From: Candidatus Zymogenaceae bacterium
GTDB taxonomy: Bacteria > Desulfobacterota > Zymogenia > Zymogenales > Zymogenaceae
Assembly: GCA_016931225.1 (NCBI GenBank)
Contig: JAFGFE010000003.1
Span: 1-64,000 of the forward strand
Length of the DNA: 64,000 bases
Direction of reading: 5' to 3'
Under the pieces are notes generated by a model. The model did no database searches. It saw only the letters and a list, made by a program, of their open reading frames with translations, and had not been told where the DNA came from. A program made the translations under genes and the position numbers. Shown here one piece after another: positions 25,821 through 37,252 of this stretch (positions are counted from its first letter, which is position 1; each line of letters starts with the position of its first letter).

Positions 25821-27881
25821 CTACACGCCGCCGAGGTCTACCATGTATGTTTCATAAAACGTCGGGGCCTTCTTTTTCGCCTCATCCACCACATGTAACA
25901 CCTCTCCCTGGGACTTGAGGATTATGATGGTGAATGTGTCCTGGTTGTCTCCACCCCGGCCGGCGTCTTCTGTAAGCTTCTTTTCATAATACCGCACCAC
26001 ACCCACGGCTTCGACGTATTTCTCGGCATACGTCATGTCGCCGCCGATAGCATCTGTTCCGGTAAAGAGGGAAAGCCGTGTGTGTATATCATTCCCGATC
26101 TTCCTGACCGTTTCAGCCCTATCGAACAATCCGTTCGCCTCATGTGCCAGAGCCAGGTGCTCAATCAGGCCATCAAGAGTGATAATCCGGGCGCCCAACA
26201 GATCCTCACCGATACCTGGGAGGCTCGAAGAGCGAAACAGGGCGTCCTCATACCGGGCCAGGGCGATGTCTTTGTCTCCCTCTGCGTCGGCAAGCAGCCC
26301 CTGGGCGTATACCGCCCGCCACCCCAGTGCGGTTATGGAGAGCTCATCCGCGATGCGCTGGGCCTCCTCAAAATATCCGGCGGCCAAATCCGTACGGTCC
26401 TGGGCCAAAAGCGACATCCCCATCCCGATCAGCGCATCGGCCTCGTATACACTCGCGCCCTCGTCACGAAACAGCGTCAACGACTCGTTGAAATCGCCGA
26501 CCGCGTCTGTATATTCCCCGTCCATATACTTGAGAAATCCGAGATATGAAAGGGATCTTGCCACGTAGCGCTCGGTGCCCGTGGGCATCTCGTTTAATAG
26601 CGAAAGCGCATCCTCCACGGCATCAGCGGCATCGTCGAATCCGCCTGTGGCAATCAGCACTTCTCCTATATTCAGCAGGTTCACCGCCACCAGGCGCTGT
26701 TGCCTGTAGGAGATGAACATCTCGTTGGATTCGGTAAAATAGTCCAGGGCCTCTTCGGTATCGTTCATCTCCAGGGCGAGTTTTCCGAGGTTTGTCACCA
26801 CCTTCGCCTCGCTGAGGCCGTCGCCCAGCACTTGATACATGAGCCGGGCCTCGGAAAACGAATCTTTCGCATCATCGAATCTGAGCAGCTGTCCGTAGAT
26901 GATGCCGAGGTTCGTCAGGATTTTTCCCGCCTCACCCGGATATTCATTTTCCTTTGCAAGCATAAGCGCCTTCTCGTAAACCTTGATGGAGCCGGCATAA
27001 TCCCCGGATTTGTCCATAATATCCGCCTGGGTCGTCATTACCAGAAGGGTGGAATCGATCTCGTCTATATTTTTCACGAGCCTTTCCCCCTCCTCCAGAC
27101 GCTCCAGGGCGTCGTCGTATCTCCCGATACTCCCCAGGGCGACGGCCGTTCGGGTGATAACCCACACCATGGATACGGTATCGTTCGCCTTCTTTCCGGC
27201 CTCGAAGGCGGTGTTATAGGCGTCCAGGGCCTTGTCGATCCTCCCGACATCGACCATGATGTCTCCCACACCGACCATATCCTGCATGAAGGCAGGCCCG
27301 TCACCGAGCCTTCCATGCAGCTCCGCGGCGGTTACATACATGGCGATAGCGGTCTCATAATCATCCAGTACATAGTAGGCCCGCGCCAGGTTATAGATCG
27401 CCTTCGCCTGTTCCTCACTCATACCCAGATCGTTGTAGTTCTGAGCCGCCTCCAGAAAGGCCGCTCCCGCCTCATAGTACATGCCGACACGATAGGCGGC
27501 CATACCCAGATTCATCAGATCATTGGCTATGTCCGAATATATTCCCCGCTCCCGGTCGATCTCCAGCGCACGATAAAAATATTCCACCGCAAGGGCATAG
27601 TCCTGTGTGTAGTAGTACATCAGCCCGATATTGTTGAGCACCATCGCCTGGTGTTCCAGGTCATTGTTCGCCCTGTATATCGGCAGCGCCTCCTCCCAAT
27701 AACCGATGGCGCCTTCTAAGTCGCCCGCGTTGAATGCGTCCACACCGAGGTCAAACAGTACGTTCGGGTCATCCTCCGCACCCGCGGTAATCGGCACAAT
27801 CAGTACCACGGCAAGAAGGAAAAGGGCCAACACGCCCGATAATTTCGTCTGTAATATAATCTTCATATATTTCTTTCCCAA
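25821..27881 (-). CDS. Secreted TPR-repeat protein
   Basis: A 686-residue protein. A signal peptide or N-terminal anchor (about residues 8-35, LSGVLALFLLAVVLIVPITAGAEDD) is followed by about a dozen tetratricopeptide repeats from residue 40 to about 560, for example FDLGVDAFNAGDLEGAIGYWEEALPIYRA, NNIGLMYYYTQDYALAVEYFYRALEID and KILTNLGIIYGQLLRFDDAKDSFSEARLMY. The last 120 residues are less regular and resemble the start of a CHAT-like region, but the protein ends too early for a full CHAT protease. The Met at residue 6 is an alternative start. It probably acts as a periplasmic scaffold. It ends just ahead of plsC on the same strand. Confidence 0.8.
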   Translation of the reverse strand: MGKKYMKIILQTKLSGVLALFLLAVVLIVPITAGAEDDPNVLFDLGVDAFNAGDLEGAIGYWEEALPIYRANNDLEHQAMVLNNIGLMYYYTQDYALAVEYFYRALEIDRERGIYSDIANDLMNLGMAAYRVGMYYEAGAAFLEAAQNYNDLGMSEEQAKAIYNLARAYYVLDDYETAIAMYVTAAELHGRLGDGPAFMQDMVGVGDIMVDVGRIDKALDAYNTAFEAGKKANDTVSMVWVITRTAVALGSIGRYDDALERLEEGERLVKNIDEIDSTLLVMTTQADIMDKSGDYAGSIKVYEKALMLAKENEYPGEAGKILTNLGIIYGQLLRFDDAKDSFSEARLMYQVLGDGLSEAKVVTNLGKLALEMNDTEEALDYFTESNEMFISYRQQRLVAVNLLNIGEVLIATGGFDDAADAVEDALSLLNEMPTGTERYVARSLSYLGFLKYMDGEYTDAVGDFNESLTLFRDEGASVYEADALIGMGMSLLAQDRTDLAAGYFEEAQRIADELSITALGWRAVYAQGLLADAEGDKDIALARYEDALFRSSSLPGIGEDLLGARIITLDGLIEHLALAHEANGLFDRAETVRKIGNDIHTRLSLFTGTDAIGGDMTYAEKYVEAVGVVRYYEKKLTEDAGRGGDNQDTFTIIILKSQGEVLHVVDEAKKKAPTFYETYMVDLGGV

Positions 27882-27913
27882 TATTTTTCCCGAAATCGTT
27901 ACTTTTCCCTATT

Positions 27914-28678
27914 TCAATATTGCTTTCCGTACTCCATATCCATCTTCGATGAAATAGTCTCCCTGATCTTCGCCATCAGTTTGTTTCTGTCCTCATAGGT
28001 CATGCCCGAAACCTCCACCGGATCGTGCACGATCAGCTCAATCCTCCCCGGCTTCATCGCAAACGGCCTTCCCTTCGGAAGGGCGTACCTGCCGCCGTTG
28101 ACCGTCACCGGGAGGATGGGGGTGTTCGTCGCCAGGGACATCACGAAACCGCCCTTCTTGAATTCCATGAGTTCCCCATCGGAACTCCTGGTGCCTTCGG
28201 GGAAAAACACCACAGAGACGCCGCTTTTCGCAATCTTCTCTTTCGCCGCATCCAAGCTTTCCCTGGCCTTCTCCGAATCTCCCCGGTCGATGTAGATCAT
28301 CCCCAGCTGGCTGCAGCCGTACCCGAAAAGCGGTATACGCCTGAGCTCCATCTTCATCACCCATCGAAGCTGCAGCGGCATATAGGCGATCAGCGCCCAG
28401 ACGTCGAAGTGGCTCTGGTGGTTCGACATGACGATATATGATCTGTTCCTGTCAATCTTCTCCTTGCCGATTATATCGACCCGGGTCATGGCCACCTTCA
28501 GGTTCAGCCAGGACCAGAGCCGTCCGATGAGGTTCCCAAAGTTCGCATCACGATCAATCCAGGGTATCAGGCCGACGATGATGACGATGATACCGAAAAA
28601 CGTGGTGCTGACGCCTATGAAGACGATCACCACCGGATACCAGAGCTTAAAGACGATCTCATAGAGAAACCGCTTCAT
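27914..28678 (-). CDS. plsC: PlsC: 1-acyl-sn-glycerol-3-phosphate acyltransferase
   Basis: A 254-residue membrane-associated enzyme that acylates lysophosphatidate to phosphatidate. The catalytic NHQSHFD (NHX4D) is at about residues 81-87 and the substrate motif [11 protein letters not shown] at about 160-170. An N-terminal hydrophobic segment ([28 protein letters not shown]) anchors it. Its ATG overlaps the EF-G stop by 4 bases (28675-28678), so the two genes are translationally coupled. Confidence 0.92.
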   Translation of the reverse strand: MKRFLYEIVFKLWYPVVIVFIGVSTTFFGIIVIIVGLIPWIDRDANFGNLIGRLWSWLNLKVAMTRVDIIGKEKIDRNRSYIVMSNHQSHFDVWALIAYMPLQLRWVMKMELRRIPLFGYGCSQLGMIYIDRGDSEKARESLDAAKEKIAKSGVSVVFFPEGTRSSDGELMEFKKGGFVMSLATNTPILPVTVNGGRYALPKGRPFAMKPGRIELIVHDPVEVSGMTYEDRNKLMAKIRETISSKMDMEYGKQY

Positions 28679-30729
28679 GGTGCATCCTCCATACGATCAT
28701 ACCGGGAAAACTGCATGGTGAATGTAGCCCGGCCCTGGCTCTGGGAGCGCAGCGCCGTTGAATACCCGAACATTTTGGACAGCGATACATCAGCATGTAT
28801 CTGGTTGATATTTCCCTTCACATTCACACCCTTCAGATGCCCTTTCCTGGTGTTAATATCTCCGATGATTTCACCCATGAACTCTTCCGGGGTGATGATT
28901 TCCACATCCATGATTGGTTCCAAAAGCACCGGTTTCCCCCTCTGAGCGCATTCCCTGAGGGCTATGCCCGATGCAATGGCGAATGCCATTTCATCGGTGA
29001 GTCCCTCTTTTATATTCGCGGAGACAATCCTGATCTCCACGTCGACCAGCGGATAGCCCATCAGTGGACCGGTGGTCGATGTGTCCCGAATGGACCTGAT
29101 CGCCGACTCCACCCATTCGGGACTCACGGCACCTTCACCGTCTGTGGGAAGTTCGCTGACGATAGAAAGCCCCGATCCCCGTTTCACGGGTGAAAGGGTC
29201 AGCGTTACGCCGGCGAATTTGGCATCCCCCGCGATCTCCCGATCGATCACGCCCTCGGCCGTGACGCTCTCTGTAATCGTTTCCCGGTACACCACCTGGG
29301 GTTTCCCCACGTTGGCACCCACGTTGAATTCCCGCCGCAGACGATCCACCATGATCTCCAGATGCAGCTCCCCCATGCCAGAGATAATCGTCTGCCCGGT
29401 GTCATCGTTCTGTCTGACCGTCAACGTCGGGTCTTCCTCCACGAGCTTCTGAAGCGACTGCTCCAGTTTTTCCTGGTCCGCCACGGTCTTCGGCTCAATG
29501 GCCAGGGATATGACCGGGTCATTGAAGAATATCGACTCGTAGAGTATCTGGTTGTTCCTGTCGCACAGGGTATCGCCGGTTGTGGTTTCCTTGAGCCCCA
29601 TCGCCGCCACGATGTCCCCCACTGCGGATGTTTCTATGCGTTCCCGCTTGTTGGCATGCATTTTGAGGAGCCGGGCGATCTTTTCGGGCTTTTGCAGCCT
29701 CGGATTATAGACCGTATCACCGACCTTGATCTTTCCTGAATATATTCTGAGATAGGTCAGCTTTCTGCCCTGATCCATCTGTACCTTGAACGCCAGGGCC
29801 GAAAGCGGGGCCTCCTCGCTCGTGTCCCGCTGAAGCTCCTCCCCGCTCTTCGGGTCAAAACCCAGTATATTCGGCACATCCTCGGGCGATGGGAGCAGAT
29901 CGACCACCGCGTCCATGAGGGGCTGAATTCCCTTGTTTTTCAGACCCGAGCCCATGAACACCGGTACGAACTTCCGTGCGATAACGCCCTTTCTCAGGCA
30001 CGATATCAGCTCATCTTTCGTTATTTCCCGACCGTCAAGAAACTTCTCCGCCAGTTCGTCGTCCATATCCGCGGCGGCCTCAATGACCGCCTCCCGCATC
30101 GACTGCACCTCACTTATAAGATCATCCGGGATATCTTCGGACAGCACCGTCGCCCCCTGATCCTCATCGGAAAAGAGGATGCTTCTTTCACTCAAAAGGT
30201 CAACGACGCCGGCAAAGGTGTCTTCCGCACCGATGGGAAGCTGAAATGGGATTGGAGTGACCGCCAGCTTTTCCCGCATCATCTCCAGCACCATCCTCCA
30301 GTCCGCGCCAATGCGATCCATCTTGTTGATAAAGGCTATCCGGGGAACGCGATATCGATCCGCCTGGTGCCAGACCGTCTCCGACTGGGGCTCCACGCCG
30401 TCTACCGCGGAGAATATCGCCACAGCCCCGTCCAGTACCCTCAGAGAACGCTCCACCTCCATGGTAAAATCAACGTGACCGGGGGTGTCGATGATATGTA
30501 TCTCGTGATCCCGCCAGAGACAGGTGGTAACGGCGCTGGTGATGGTAATCCCCCGCTCCTGCTCCTGGGGCATCCAGTCCATGATCGCCTCTCCGTCGTG
30601 GACCTCGCCGATTTTATAGGACACGCCGGTATAGTAGAGTATCCGCTCGGTAACGGTCGTCTTCCCGGCGTCTATGTGAGAGATGATGCCGATATTGCGG
30701 ATTTTCTTGAGTCGTCCTGGCTTGGCCAT
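28675..30729 (-). CDS. fusA: Elongation factor G (possibly a paralogue)
   Basis: A 684-residue translational GTPase that drives ribosomal translocation. G1 is [13 protein letters not shown] (about residues 13-25), and [20 protein letters not shown] and NKMD follow. Domains II to V are complete, with [18 protein letters not shown] and the domain [11 protein letters not shown] region. The lack of neighbouring rpsL, rpsG and tuf and the [14 protein letters not shown] variant suggest a second EF-G type rather than the str-operon gene, but that needs the rest of the genome. It is coupled to plsC. Confidence 0.9.
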   Translation of the reverse strand: MAKPGRLKKIRNIGIISHIDAGKTTVTERILYYTGVSYKIGEVHDGEAIMDWMPQEQERGITITSAVTTCLWRDHEIHIIDTPGHVDFTMEVERSLRVLDGAVAIFSAVDGVEPQSETVWHQADRYRVPRIAFINKMDRIGADWRMVLEMMREKLAVTPIPFQLPIGAEDTFAGVVDLLSERSILFSDEDQGATVLSEDIPDDLISEVQSMREAVIEAAADMDDELAEKFLDGREITKDELISCLRKGVIARKFVPVFMGSGLKNKGIQPLMDAVVDLLPSPEDVPNILGFDPKSGEELQRDTSEEAPLSALAFKVQMDQGRKLTYLRIYSGKIKVGDTVYNPRLQKPEKIARLLKMHANKRERIETSAVGDIVAAMGLKETTTGDTLCDRNNQILYESIFFNDPVISLAIEPKTVADQEKLEQSLQKLVEEDPTLTVRQNDDTGQTIISGMGELHLEIMVDRLRREFNVGANVGKPQVVYRETITESVTAEGVIDREIAGDAKFAGVTLTLSPVKRGSGLSIVSELPTDGEGAVSPEWVESAIRSIRDTSTTGPLMGYPLVDVEIRIVSANIKEGLTDEMAFAIASGIALRECAQRGKPVLLEPIMDVEIITPEEFMGEIIGDINTRKGHLKGVNVKGNINQIHADVSLSKMFGYSTALRSQSQGRATFTMQFSRYDRMEDAP

Positions 30730-30801
30730 TGATGATTTCCTTGTATATACATCCCGCCGGCGGTTCGGCTGAAACAGAGTGGTTTCGAGGTGTCTCCGTC
30801 G

Positions 30802-31641
30802 TTATGCGGTAATATCCACGTGCGTCACTTCCGTAATCGGGATTCCCAAAAACGGCCCCCCCACCCGCGCAAAGGTGTCCGGGTCGTCGGTCACATAAAA
30901 AGAGACCTTTCTTTTTCGTCCATCGCCGTTTTCCATCCCTTGTCCGGCGAGCATATCCTTTACCTCCTGGGCCACCGGGGTCGCCGAGTCTACGATCTTC
31001 ACCTCATACCCCACGGTTTGAGCTATCACCGTCTTTAAAAGCGGGTAGTGTGTGCATCCCAGCACCAGGGTATCGATGTCCCTGGCGGCCATCTCCGCGA
31101 GATATCTCTGGGCCACAAGCGCCGTCACGTCGTCATCGGTCCACCCCTCCTCGGCCAGGGGCACAAACAGCGGACACGGCGTGCTGAACACCTGCATGTC
31201 TCTATTTATTGCCTGAATTTCACGCTCATATGCGCCGCTCTGTATGGTCGCCCTTGTCCCGATGACGCCGACCCTGCCGTTTTTCGAAACTTTGCAGGCC
31301 CTGGCCGCCCCGGGGCGGATCACCCCGATGGTCGGGACGCCCGCGTGCTCGCGGATGGCGTCCATTCCCGCCGATGCCGCGGTGTTGCACGCCACGATCA
31401 GGAACTTGATGCCCAATGAAACCAAAAAATCCGCGTTCTTTCTGGCGAACCTGACCACCGTCTCCGGGGACTTGTTTCCGTAGGGAATCCGGGCGGTGTC
31501 TCCCAGATATATACAGTCCTCACTTGGGAGAGCCCGGAGTACTTCCCGGAGCACCGTCAGCCCTCCCACACCGGAGTCGAACACCCCGATGGCGCCGTCT
31601 GACGGGTGATTCGGCGATACGATATCCCCGGAATGCGTCAC
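30802..31641 (-). CDS. murI: MurI: glutamate racemase
   Basis: A 279-residue cytoplasmic enzyme that makes D-glutamate for peptidoglycan. The catalytic Cys pair lies in VACNTAASAG (about residue 84) and LGCTHYPLLK (about 195). GVFDSGVGGLTVLREV near the N-terminus and YLGDTARIPYGNKS are family signatures. The start is GTG with a GAGGAC site. It lies upstream of EF-G on the same strand with a 72-base gap. Confidence 0.94.
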   Translation of the reverse strand: MTHSGDIVSPNHPSDGAIGVFDSGVGGLTVLREVLRALPSEDCIYLGDTARIPYGNKSPETVVRFARKNADFLVSLGIKFLIVACNTAASAGMDAIREHAGVPTIGVIRPGAARACKVSKNGRVGVIGTRATIQSGAYEREIQAINRDMQVFSTPCPLFVPLAEEGWTDDDVTALVAQRYLAEMAARDIDTLVLGCTHYPLLKTVIAQTVGYEVKIVDSATPVAQEVKDMLAGQGMENGDGRKRKVSFYVTDDPDTFARVGGPFLGIPITEVTHVDITA

Positions 31642-31842
31642 GTTATGTCCTCTTTCGTGATGTGATCACTTTCTTTGCAGACCGAGAGCGAATCATGCGG
31701 TATCACCGCTACTCAAACAGCCGTCGAAATAAGCTTGTAGAGTATGCCATTTTTTCTCTTCTGTCAAGTGATGTCCGGTATAATTACATCCGTTTCCGTG
31801 GTGCCTGAGTGCCTCTTTCACCTCGAAAACGTCCCCTGCTTC

Positions 31843-32274
31843 TTATGGGGCGAGAAACGCACATGGGTAGGTCTGGATGTTCCGCACAACGGCGAAGATA
31901 ATGATAACGGCGAGAATTGCCCATATCCAGATCGGCTGAAGCGGCTTTTTGCGCAGTCGTTTTTTCGTGACGAACCAATAGACCCGCTCCAGATATGCCC
32001 CCAAAAGAATCGGAACGGCGATGACCGCCAGGGCGTTGCTGGAAATGGCAGAGATGATCCTCCCGGAAAGCAGTTCATGGACGGCCCACAGGGCACCGCA
32101 CCCGGGACAATACCAGCCGGTCAGAACCCTGAAGGGACAGGGGGGGTAGATAATCGACGTGACGGGGTCGAAAAAAAGGACCATCGCACAGAACAGTACG
32201 ACGGCCGCGGGCACCAGGAGAATCTGCCACATGCCGGGGCCGGCTTGCGATGTGTCTGTTTCTCCGGGCGACAT
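31843..32274 (-). CDS. DUF2752 membrane protein
   Basis: A 143-residue protein with about three membrane helices (WQILLVPAAVVLFCAMVLFF, ISAISSNALAVIAVPILLGAY, PIWIWAILAVIIIFAVVRNI). The conserved core CPFRVLTGWYCPGCGALWAVHELLSG matches the DUF2752 family, which is usually small and of unknown function. It lies 8 bases downstream of a CD225-like gene, a pairing seen elsewhere for these small membrane proteins. Confidence 0.82.
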   Translation of the reverse strand: MSPGETDTSQAGPGMWQILLVPAAVVLFCAMVLFFDPVTSIIYPPCPFRVLTGWYCPGCGALWAVHELLSGRIISAISSNALAVIAVPILLGAYLERVYWFVTKKRLRKKPLQPIWIWAILAVIIIFAVVRNIQTYPCAFLAP

Positions 32275-32281
32275 GTCAGGA

Positions 32282-32632
32282 TTACAAAGAGTCCGCGAGG
32301 ACTAAAAACCCGATGATGACCATGTAGAGAACTACATACATGGACCAAAAGACGATACCCACCGCAAAGGTAATCCAGCACCACATCCGGGCGTTTCGTG
32401 ACGCCGTGCGCGCGTTGTCATATTCCTTTGCAATCAGCAATCCGTTGACCCGGGTGGAATATATCAGACCGACGATTCCGAGGGGAAAACAGCAGAATAT
32501 CATCACGATAATAGCGGGGGCCAGGTAGTTGGGCATGTACCCCTCAACCTGTGCGTTATCGCCCGTGGGAAGGCGGGGCTCTTTTTCCTCGGCCGGTGTG
32601 TTCTGTGCAGGTTCTATCTCCGTCGTGCCCAT
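32282..32632 (-). CDS. CD225/dispanin-like membrane protein
   Basis: A 116-residue protein from the ATG at 32632, which has an AGGAG site five bases away; an in-frame ATG 13 codons earlier is less likely. A disordered acidic N-terminus is followed by PNYLAPAIIVMIFCCFPLGIVGLIYSTRVNGLLIAKEYDNARTASRNARMWCWITFAVGIVFW. The CCFPLGIVGLIYS motif with a second helix is the CD225/dispanin pattern. Function in bacteria is unknown. It is probably co-transcribed with the DUF2752 gene. Confidence 0.82.
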   Translation of the reverse strand: MGTTEIEPAQNTPAEEKEPRLPTGDNAQVEGYMPNYLAPAIIVMIFCCFPLGIVGLIYSTRVNGLLIAKEYDNARTASRNARMWCWITFAVGIVFWSMYVVLYMVIIGFLVLADSL

Positions 32633-32725
32633 CTGTGCTCCTCTCCTTTCAGAACGTAACTCTTTACCCATCTATACACGATACGGAGGGGATACACAAG
32701 TTATTTCTTTATTTCACACACTCGT

Positions 32726-32759
32726 AAAAAAACGCGGTGAGGAGTTCCCTCGCCGCGTT
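32726..32759 (-). terminator. Terminator of the V/A-ATPase operon
   Basis: AACGCGG-GAGG (32731-32742) pairs with CCCTC-CCGCGTT (32747-32759) with one mismatch. On the minus strand a run of seven T follows. It lies about 115 bases after the atpD stop. Confidence 0.78.
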
Positions 32760-32875
32760 CGTTTTCCATGTTTTCTTCTTCCCCGTGTGTCGGCTCACGC
32801 CCCCGATTGGTACCTTCCCCATTCCCTTTTGTCGTCCCTTCCCGTCATCTCCCTTCCCCCAACAATTGCCTCCCC

Positions 32876-33496
32876 TTACTTCGCCCGCACGATGTCCTTG
32901 ACCTTCATCAACCGCGACAGGTTCGAACGCTCCATTTCATCGAGTTTAAAGGTGATGAACCTCACCGTTTCCTCGATATTCGGAATCAGGACGTATTCCA
33001 GGGCGTTGACCCGCCGGCGGGTCTTTACCAGCTCGTCGGCCAAAAGCTCCGCGCGCTTTTCGTTCTGGGCCAGGACGATCATCTCGGAAAAAAGCTTTCT
33101 CAGCTCCATGATGTAGAGGTCCAGCTCACCGGAGGTGCCGGCGTACCCGTAACAGCGCAGCGCTCCCTCCTCCTCGAAGGTGATCTCGGGGACCTTGACG
33201 TTCATGATGGAGATCACCGAGACATCCATCTTGATCTTCACGGCGGGGAGGGCCAGAGCCTCCTCCACCCGTGCGGGACCCATGAAGGCGTTTATATGAA
33301 TAAACCGCTTGAGGATATTCGACAGGTCTCGTTCCACCCTGGCTCGGATTTTTCTGGTCTCCTCAATGATCTCCATGAACTGACGCATCAGCTCGTCCTG
33401 TTTGTCCTTGAGGAGCTTGTGACCTCTTTCCGCCACAACAAGCCGACGCTTGAGCCGCATCAGCTCCATTCTGGTGCTGTTTACGTTGAGTTTCAT
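32876..33496 (-). CDS. atpD: V/A-type ATPase subunit D
   Basis: A 206-residue, highly helical protein, the central rotor stalk of the V1/A1 part. It begins KLNVNSTRMELMRLKRRLVVAERGHKLLKDKQDELM, the family signature, and ends in the paired coiled-coil helix LADELVKTRRRVNALEYVLIPNIEETVRFI. It is the last gene of the ATPase operon, and a 126-base gap with two direct repeats separates it from subunit B. Confidence 0.92.
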   Translation of the reverse strand: MKLNVNSTRMELMRLKRRLVVAERGHKLLKDKQDELMRQFMEIIEETRKIRARVERDLSNILKRFIHINAFMGPARVEEALALPAVKIKMDVSVISIMNVKVPEITFEEEGALRCYGYAGTSGELDLYIMELRKLFSEMIVLAQNEKRAELLADELVKTRRRVNALEYVLIPNIEETVRFITFKLDEMERSNLSRLMKVKDIVRAK

Positions 33497-33514
33497 CCGG
33501 TTATCCGTCTTGTC

Positions 33515-33548
33515 GGGGTATCACCCCTATTCAAGGGGTATCACCCCT
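33515..33548 (-). repeat. Pair of 14-base direct repeats between atpB and atpD
   Basis: GGGGTATCACCCCT occurs at 33515-33528 and 33535-33548, exactly 20 bases apart. Each copy is nearly its own inverted repeat (GGGGT/ACCCC). It lies just before the atpD start. Confidence 0.75.
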
Positions 33549-33622
33549 TTTAACCTTTCAACCATGCCCCGTCATCACCTAATCGCCCTACTCCGTTTCA
33601 CGCCCCCCTCTTGGCCCCTCGC

Positions 33623-35020
<1,398 letters not shown>

Positions 35021-35043
35021 TTACTGTTCCCCGTTTTCGCTCC

Positions 35044-36828
35044 TTAAAATCCGAGCACGATGTCCTCTTCGGTGGATACCTTCACCTGGGTCTCCACCTC
35101 GCCCTCGATGCTGTTTGAGATTCTTTCAAGTTCCTTGATATTCGTCTCCGGTATGTATTTCATCTGGGCGATCTCTTCCTTGACCTTGAGCTTTTCAAGG
35201 CTTTCAAAGGGAACCCCCTTGTTGAGGGCCTCGGTGGATACATTGTGCAGTTTCAGGATAAGCTTTATCATCTGATTCATCTTCTTCGATGAACAGTAAC
35301 TGTCCACATCGTGAAAGGCGTTCTGATGGAGGAAGTCCTCCCGAAGGGACCGGGCCGTTTCCAGGGTCAGCCGGTCCTGGGTGGACAGAGAATCGACGCC
35401 CACGAGCTTGACTATCTCGGCCAGCTCCGCCTCTTCCTGGAGTATTCTCATGGCCTCCTGCCTGTTTTCCACGATGTCCTGGGCCACCTCTTTTCTGAGG
35501 CTTTCCTCCAGGTTGTCATGGTACAGGGAATAGCTGTTGAGCCAGGATATGGCCGGGAAATGCCTCTGGAAGGCCAGCTTGTCCTCCAGGCTCCAGAATA
35601 CCTTGACCACCCGCAGCGTCGCCTGTACCACCGGGTCCGACAGGTCGCCGCCGGGAGGTGACACCGCGCCGATGATGGAGACGCTTCCCTCCCGGTTATC
35701 GCCGCCGAGGGTGATCACCCGGCCGGAGCGCTCATAGAACTCTGCGATGCGGGTTCCGAGATACGCCGGATAGCCCTCCTCGCCGGGCATTTCCTCAAGC
35801 CGTCCGGATATCTCCCGCATGGCCTCGGCCCATCGGGACGTAGAGTCCGCCATGACCGCCACGGAATATCCCATATCCCTGAAATACTCTGCGATGGTGA
35901 TGCCGGTATACACCGAAGCCTCACGGGCCGCCACCGGCATGTTGGAGGTATTTGCCACAAGCACCGTCCGGTTGATGAGGGTTTCACCGGTCTTGGGGTC
36001 TTTTAAATGGGGGAACTCCTGGAGCACGTCGGTCATCTCGTTTCCCCGCTCCCCGCAGCCGATATAGACGATGACTTCGGCGTCGGCCCACTTCGCCAGC
36101 TGATGCTGGATGACGGTCTTTCCGCTTCCGAAGGGACCCGGCACGCACGCCGTTCCCCCCTTTGCCAGGGGGAAGAAGGCGTCCACGACCCTCTGGCCCG
36201 TAATGAGAAGCTCCGTGGGAGTCTTTTTTCTCTTGTATGGGCGGGAGAGGCGGACCGGCCATCTTTGGATCATGTTCATCTTTTTGGTGCCGTCCGCGGT
36301 ATCGATCTCGCAGACCGTATCCTCGATCTTGAACTGGCCCGACTCGATCTTCTTTATCTTACCGGAGATGCCGATCGGGACGATGATCTTGTGGACGACG
36401 GCCACCGTCTCCTTGACCTCGCCGATGATATCCCCCTCCTCCACCTCATCACCCTTGGACTTCAACGCGACGAAATCCCAGACCTTGTCACGATCCAGCG
36501 CCAGGGCCTCCACGCCCCGGGTGATGTAATCCCCCGCCTTTTCCTTGATGACGTCCAGTGGGCGCTGAATCCCGTCGTAGATGGAGGTTACCAGGCCGGG
36601 GCCCAGTTCCACCGATAGCGGCATATTGGTTGGATACACCGGGTCGCCGGGGCCGATGCCGCCGGTTTCTTCATAGACCTGAATAAACGCGCTGTCGCCG
36701 TGGAGCTCGATGATTTCTCCGATGAGACCTTCCTCGCTGACCTTCACCACATCGAACATCTTCGAGCCGGACATCTTGTCGGCCACCACGAGCGGTCCCG
36801 ACACCTTCGTTATGACTCCCTGTTTCAT
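35044..36828 (-). CDS. atpA: V/A-type ATPase subunit A (catalytic)
   Basis: A 594-residue catalytic subunit. The P-loop GPFGSGKT is near residue 235, the V-type insertion covers about 110-190, and SRWAEAMREISGRLEEMPGEEGYPAYLGTRIAEFYERSG marks the Walker B region. It forms the ATP-hydrolysing or ATP-forming site with subunit B. It lies in the middle of a nine-gene operon. Confidence 0.96.
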   Translation of the reverse strand: MKQGVITKVSGPLVVADKMSGSKMFDVVKVSEEGLIGEIIELHGDSAFIQVYEETGGIGPGDPVYPTNMPLSVELGPGLVTSIYDGIQRPLDVIKEKAGDYITRGVEALALDRDKVWDFVALKSKGDEVEEGDIIGEVKETVAVVHKIIVPIGISGKIKKIESGQFKIEDTVCEIDTADGTKKMNMIQRWPVRLSRPYKRKKTPTELLITGQRVVDAFFPLAKGGTACVPGPFGSGKTVIQHQLAKWADAEVIVYIGCGERGNEMTDVLQEFPHLKDPKTGETLINRTVLVANTSNMPVAAREASVYTGITIAEYFRDMGYSVAVMADSTSRWAEAMREISGRLEEMPGEEGYPAYLGTRIAEFYERSGRVITLGGDNREGSVSIIGAVSPPGGDLSDPVVQATLRVVKVFWSLEDKLAFQRHFPAISWLNSYSLYHDNLEESLRKEVAQDIVENRQEAMRILQEEAELAEIVKLVGVDSLSTQDRLTLETARSLREDFLHQNAFHDVDSYCSSKKMNQMIKLILKLHNVSTEALNKGVPFESLEKLKVKEEIAQMKYIPETNIKELERISNSIEGEVETQVKVSTEEDIVLGF

Positions 36829-36922
36829 AAACCCACCGTATACCGTATATTCGCCTTATTTTCCGTTCAGGTCGTTTTCCGCTTCGTCCCGTTGTCTGTC
36901 AATCGATGTGCGGAACACGCCG

Positions 36923-37252
36923 CTATTCTTCCTCGTTATCCATGGCAAGCCGGGATCCGACCGCCGTTACGATGATGTCATCCAGTTTCTTCAACCCCAT
37001 GCCCCGGCTGCCGCCGGCGTCGGGGATGGTCACCACCGACGGGATGGGTCGATGGGCCACATCTTCGATCAGGTCGGGCACCTCTTCGGCAAAACGCTCC
37101 GTGATGAAAATCACCACCGCCTCGTCCTTGACGGCCCTGTTGAAAGACTCCCGCACTCGGCCGGGCCCGGGGGTCATGACCGTCACGCCCAGGGCTTTAA
37201 ATCCCAAAACCGAATCGCGATCTCCGATGACCGTCACCTTATTTTGAGACAT
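36923..37252 (-). CDS. atpF: V/A-type ATPase subunit F
   Basis: A 109-residue Rossmann-like regulatory subunit on the central stalk. It starts NKVTVIGDRDSVLGFKALGV, the family signature, with EAVVIFITERFAEEVPDLIED after it. It overlaps the end of subunit C by 14 bases. Confidence 0.93.
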   Translation of the reverse strand: MSQNKVTVIGDRDSVLGFKALGVTVMTPGPGRVRESFNRAVKDEAVVIFITERFAEEVPDLIEDVAHRPIPSVVTIPDAGGSRGMGLKKLDDIIVTAVGSRLAMDNEEE

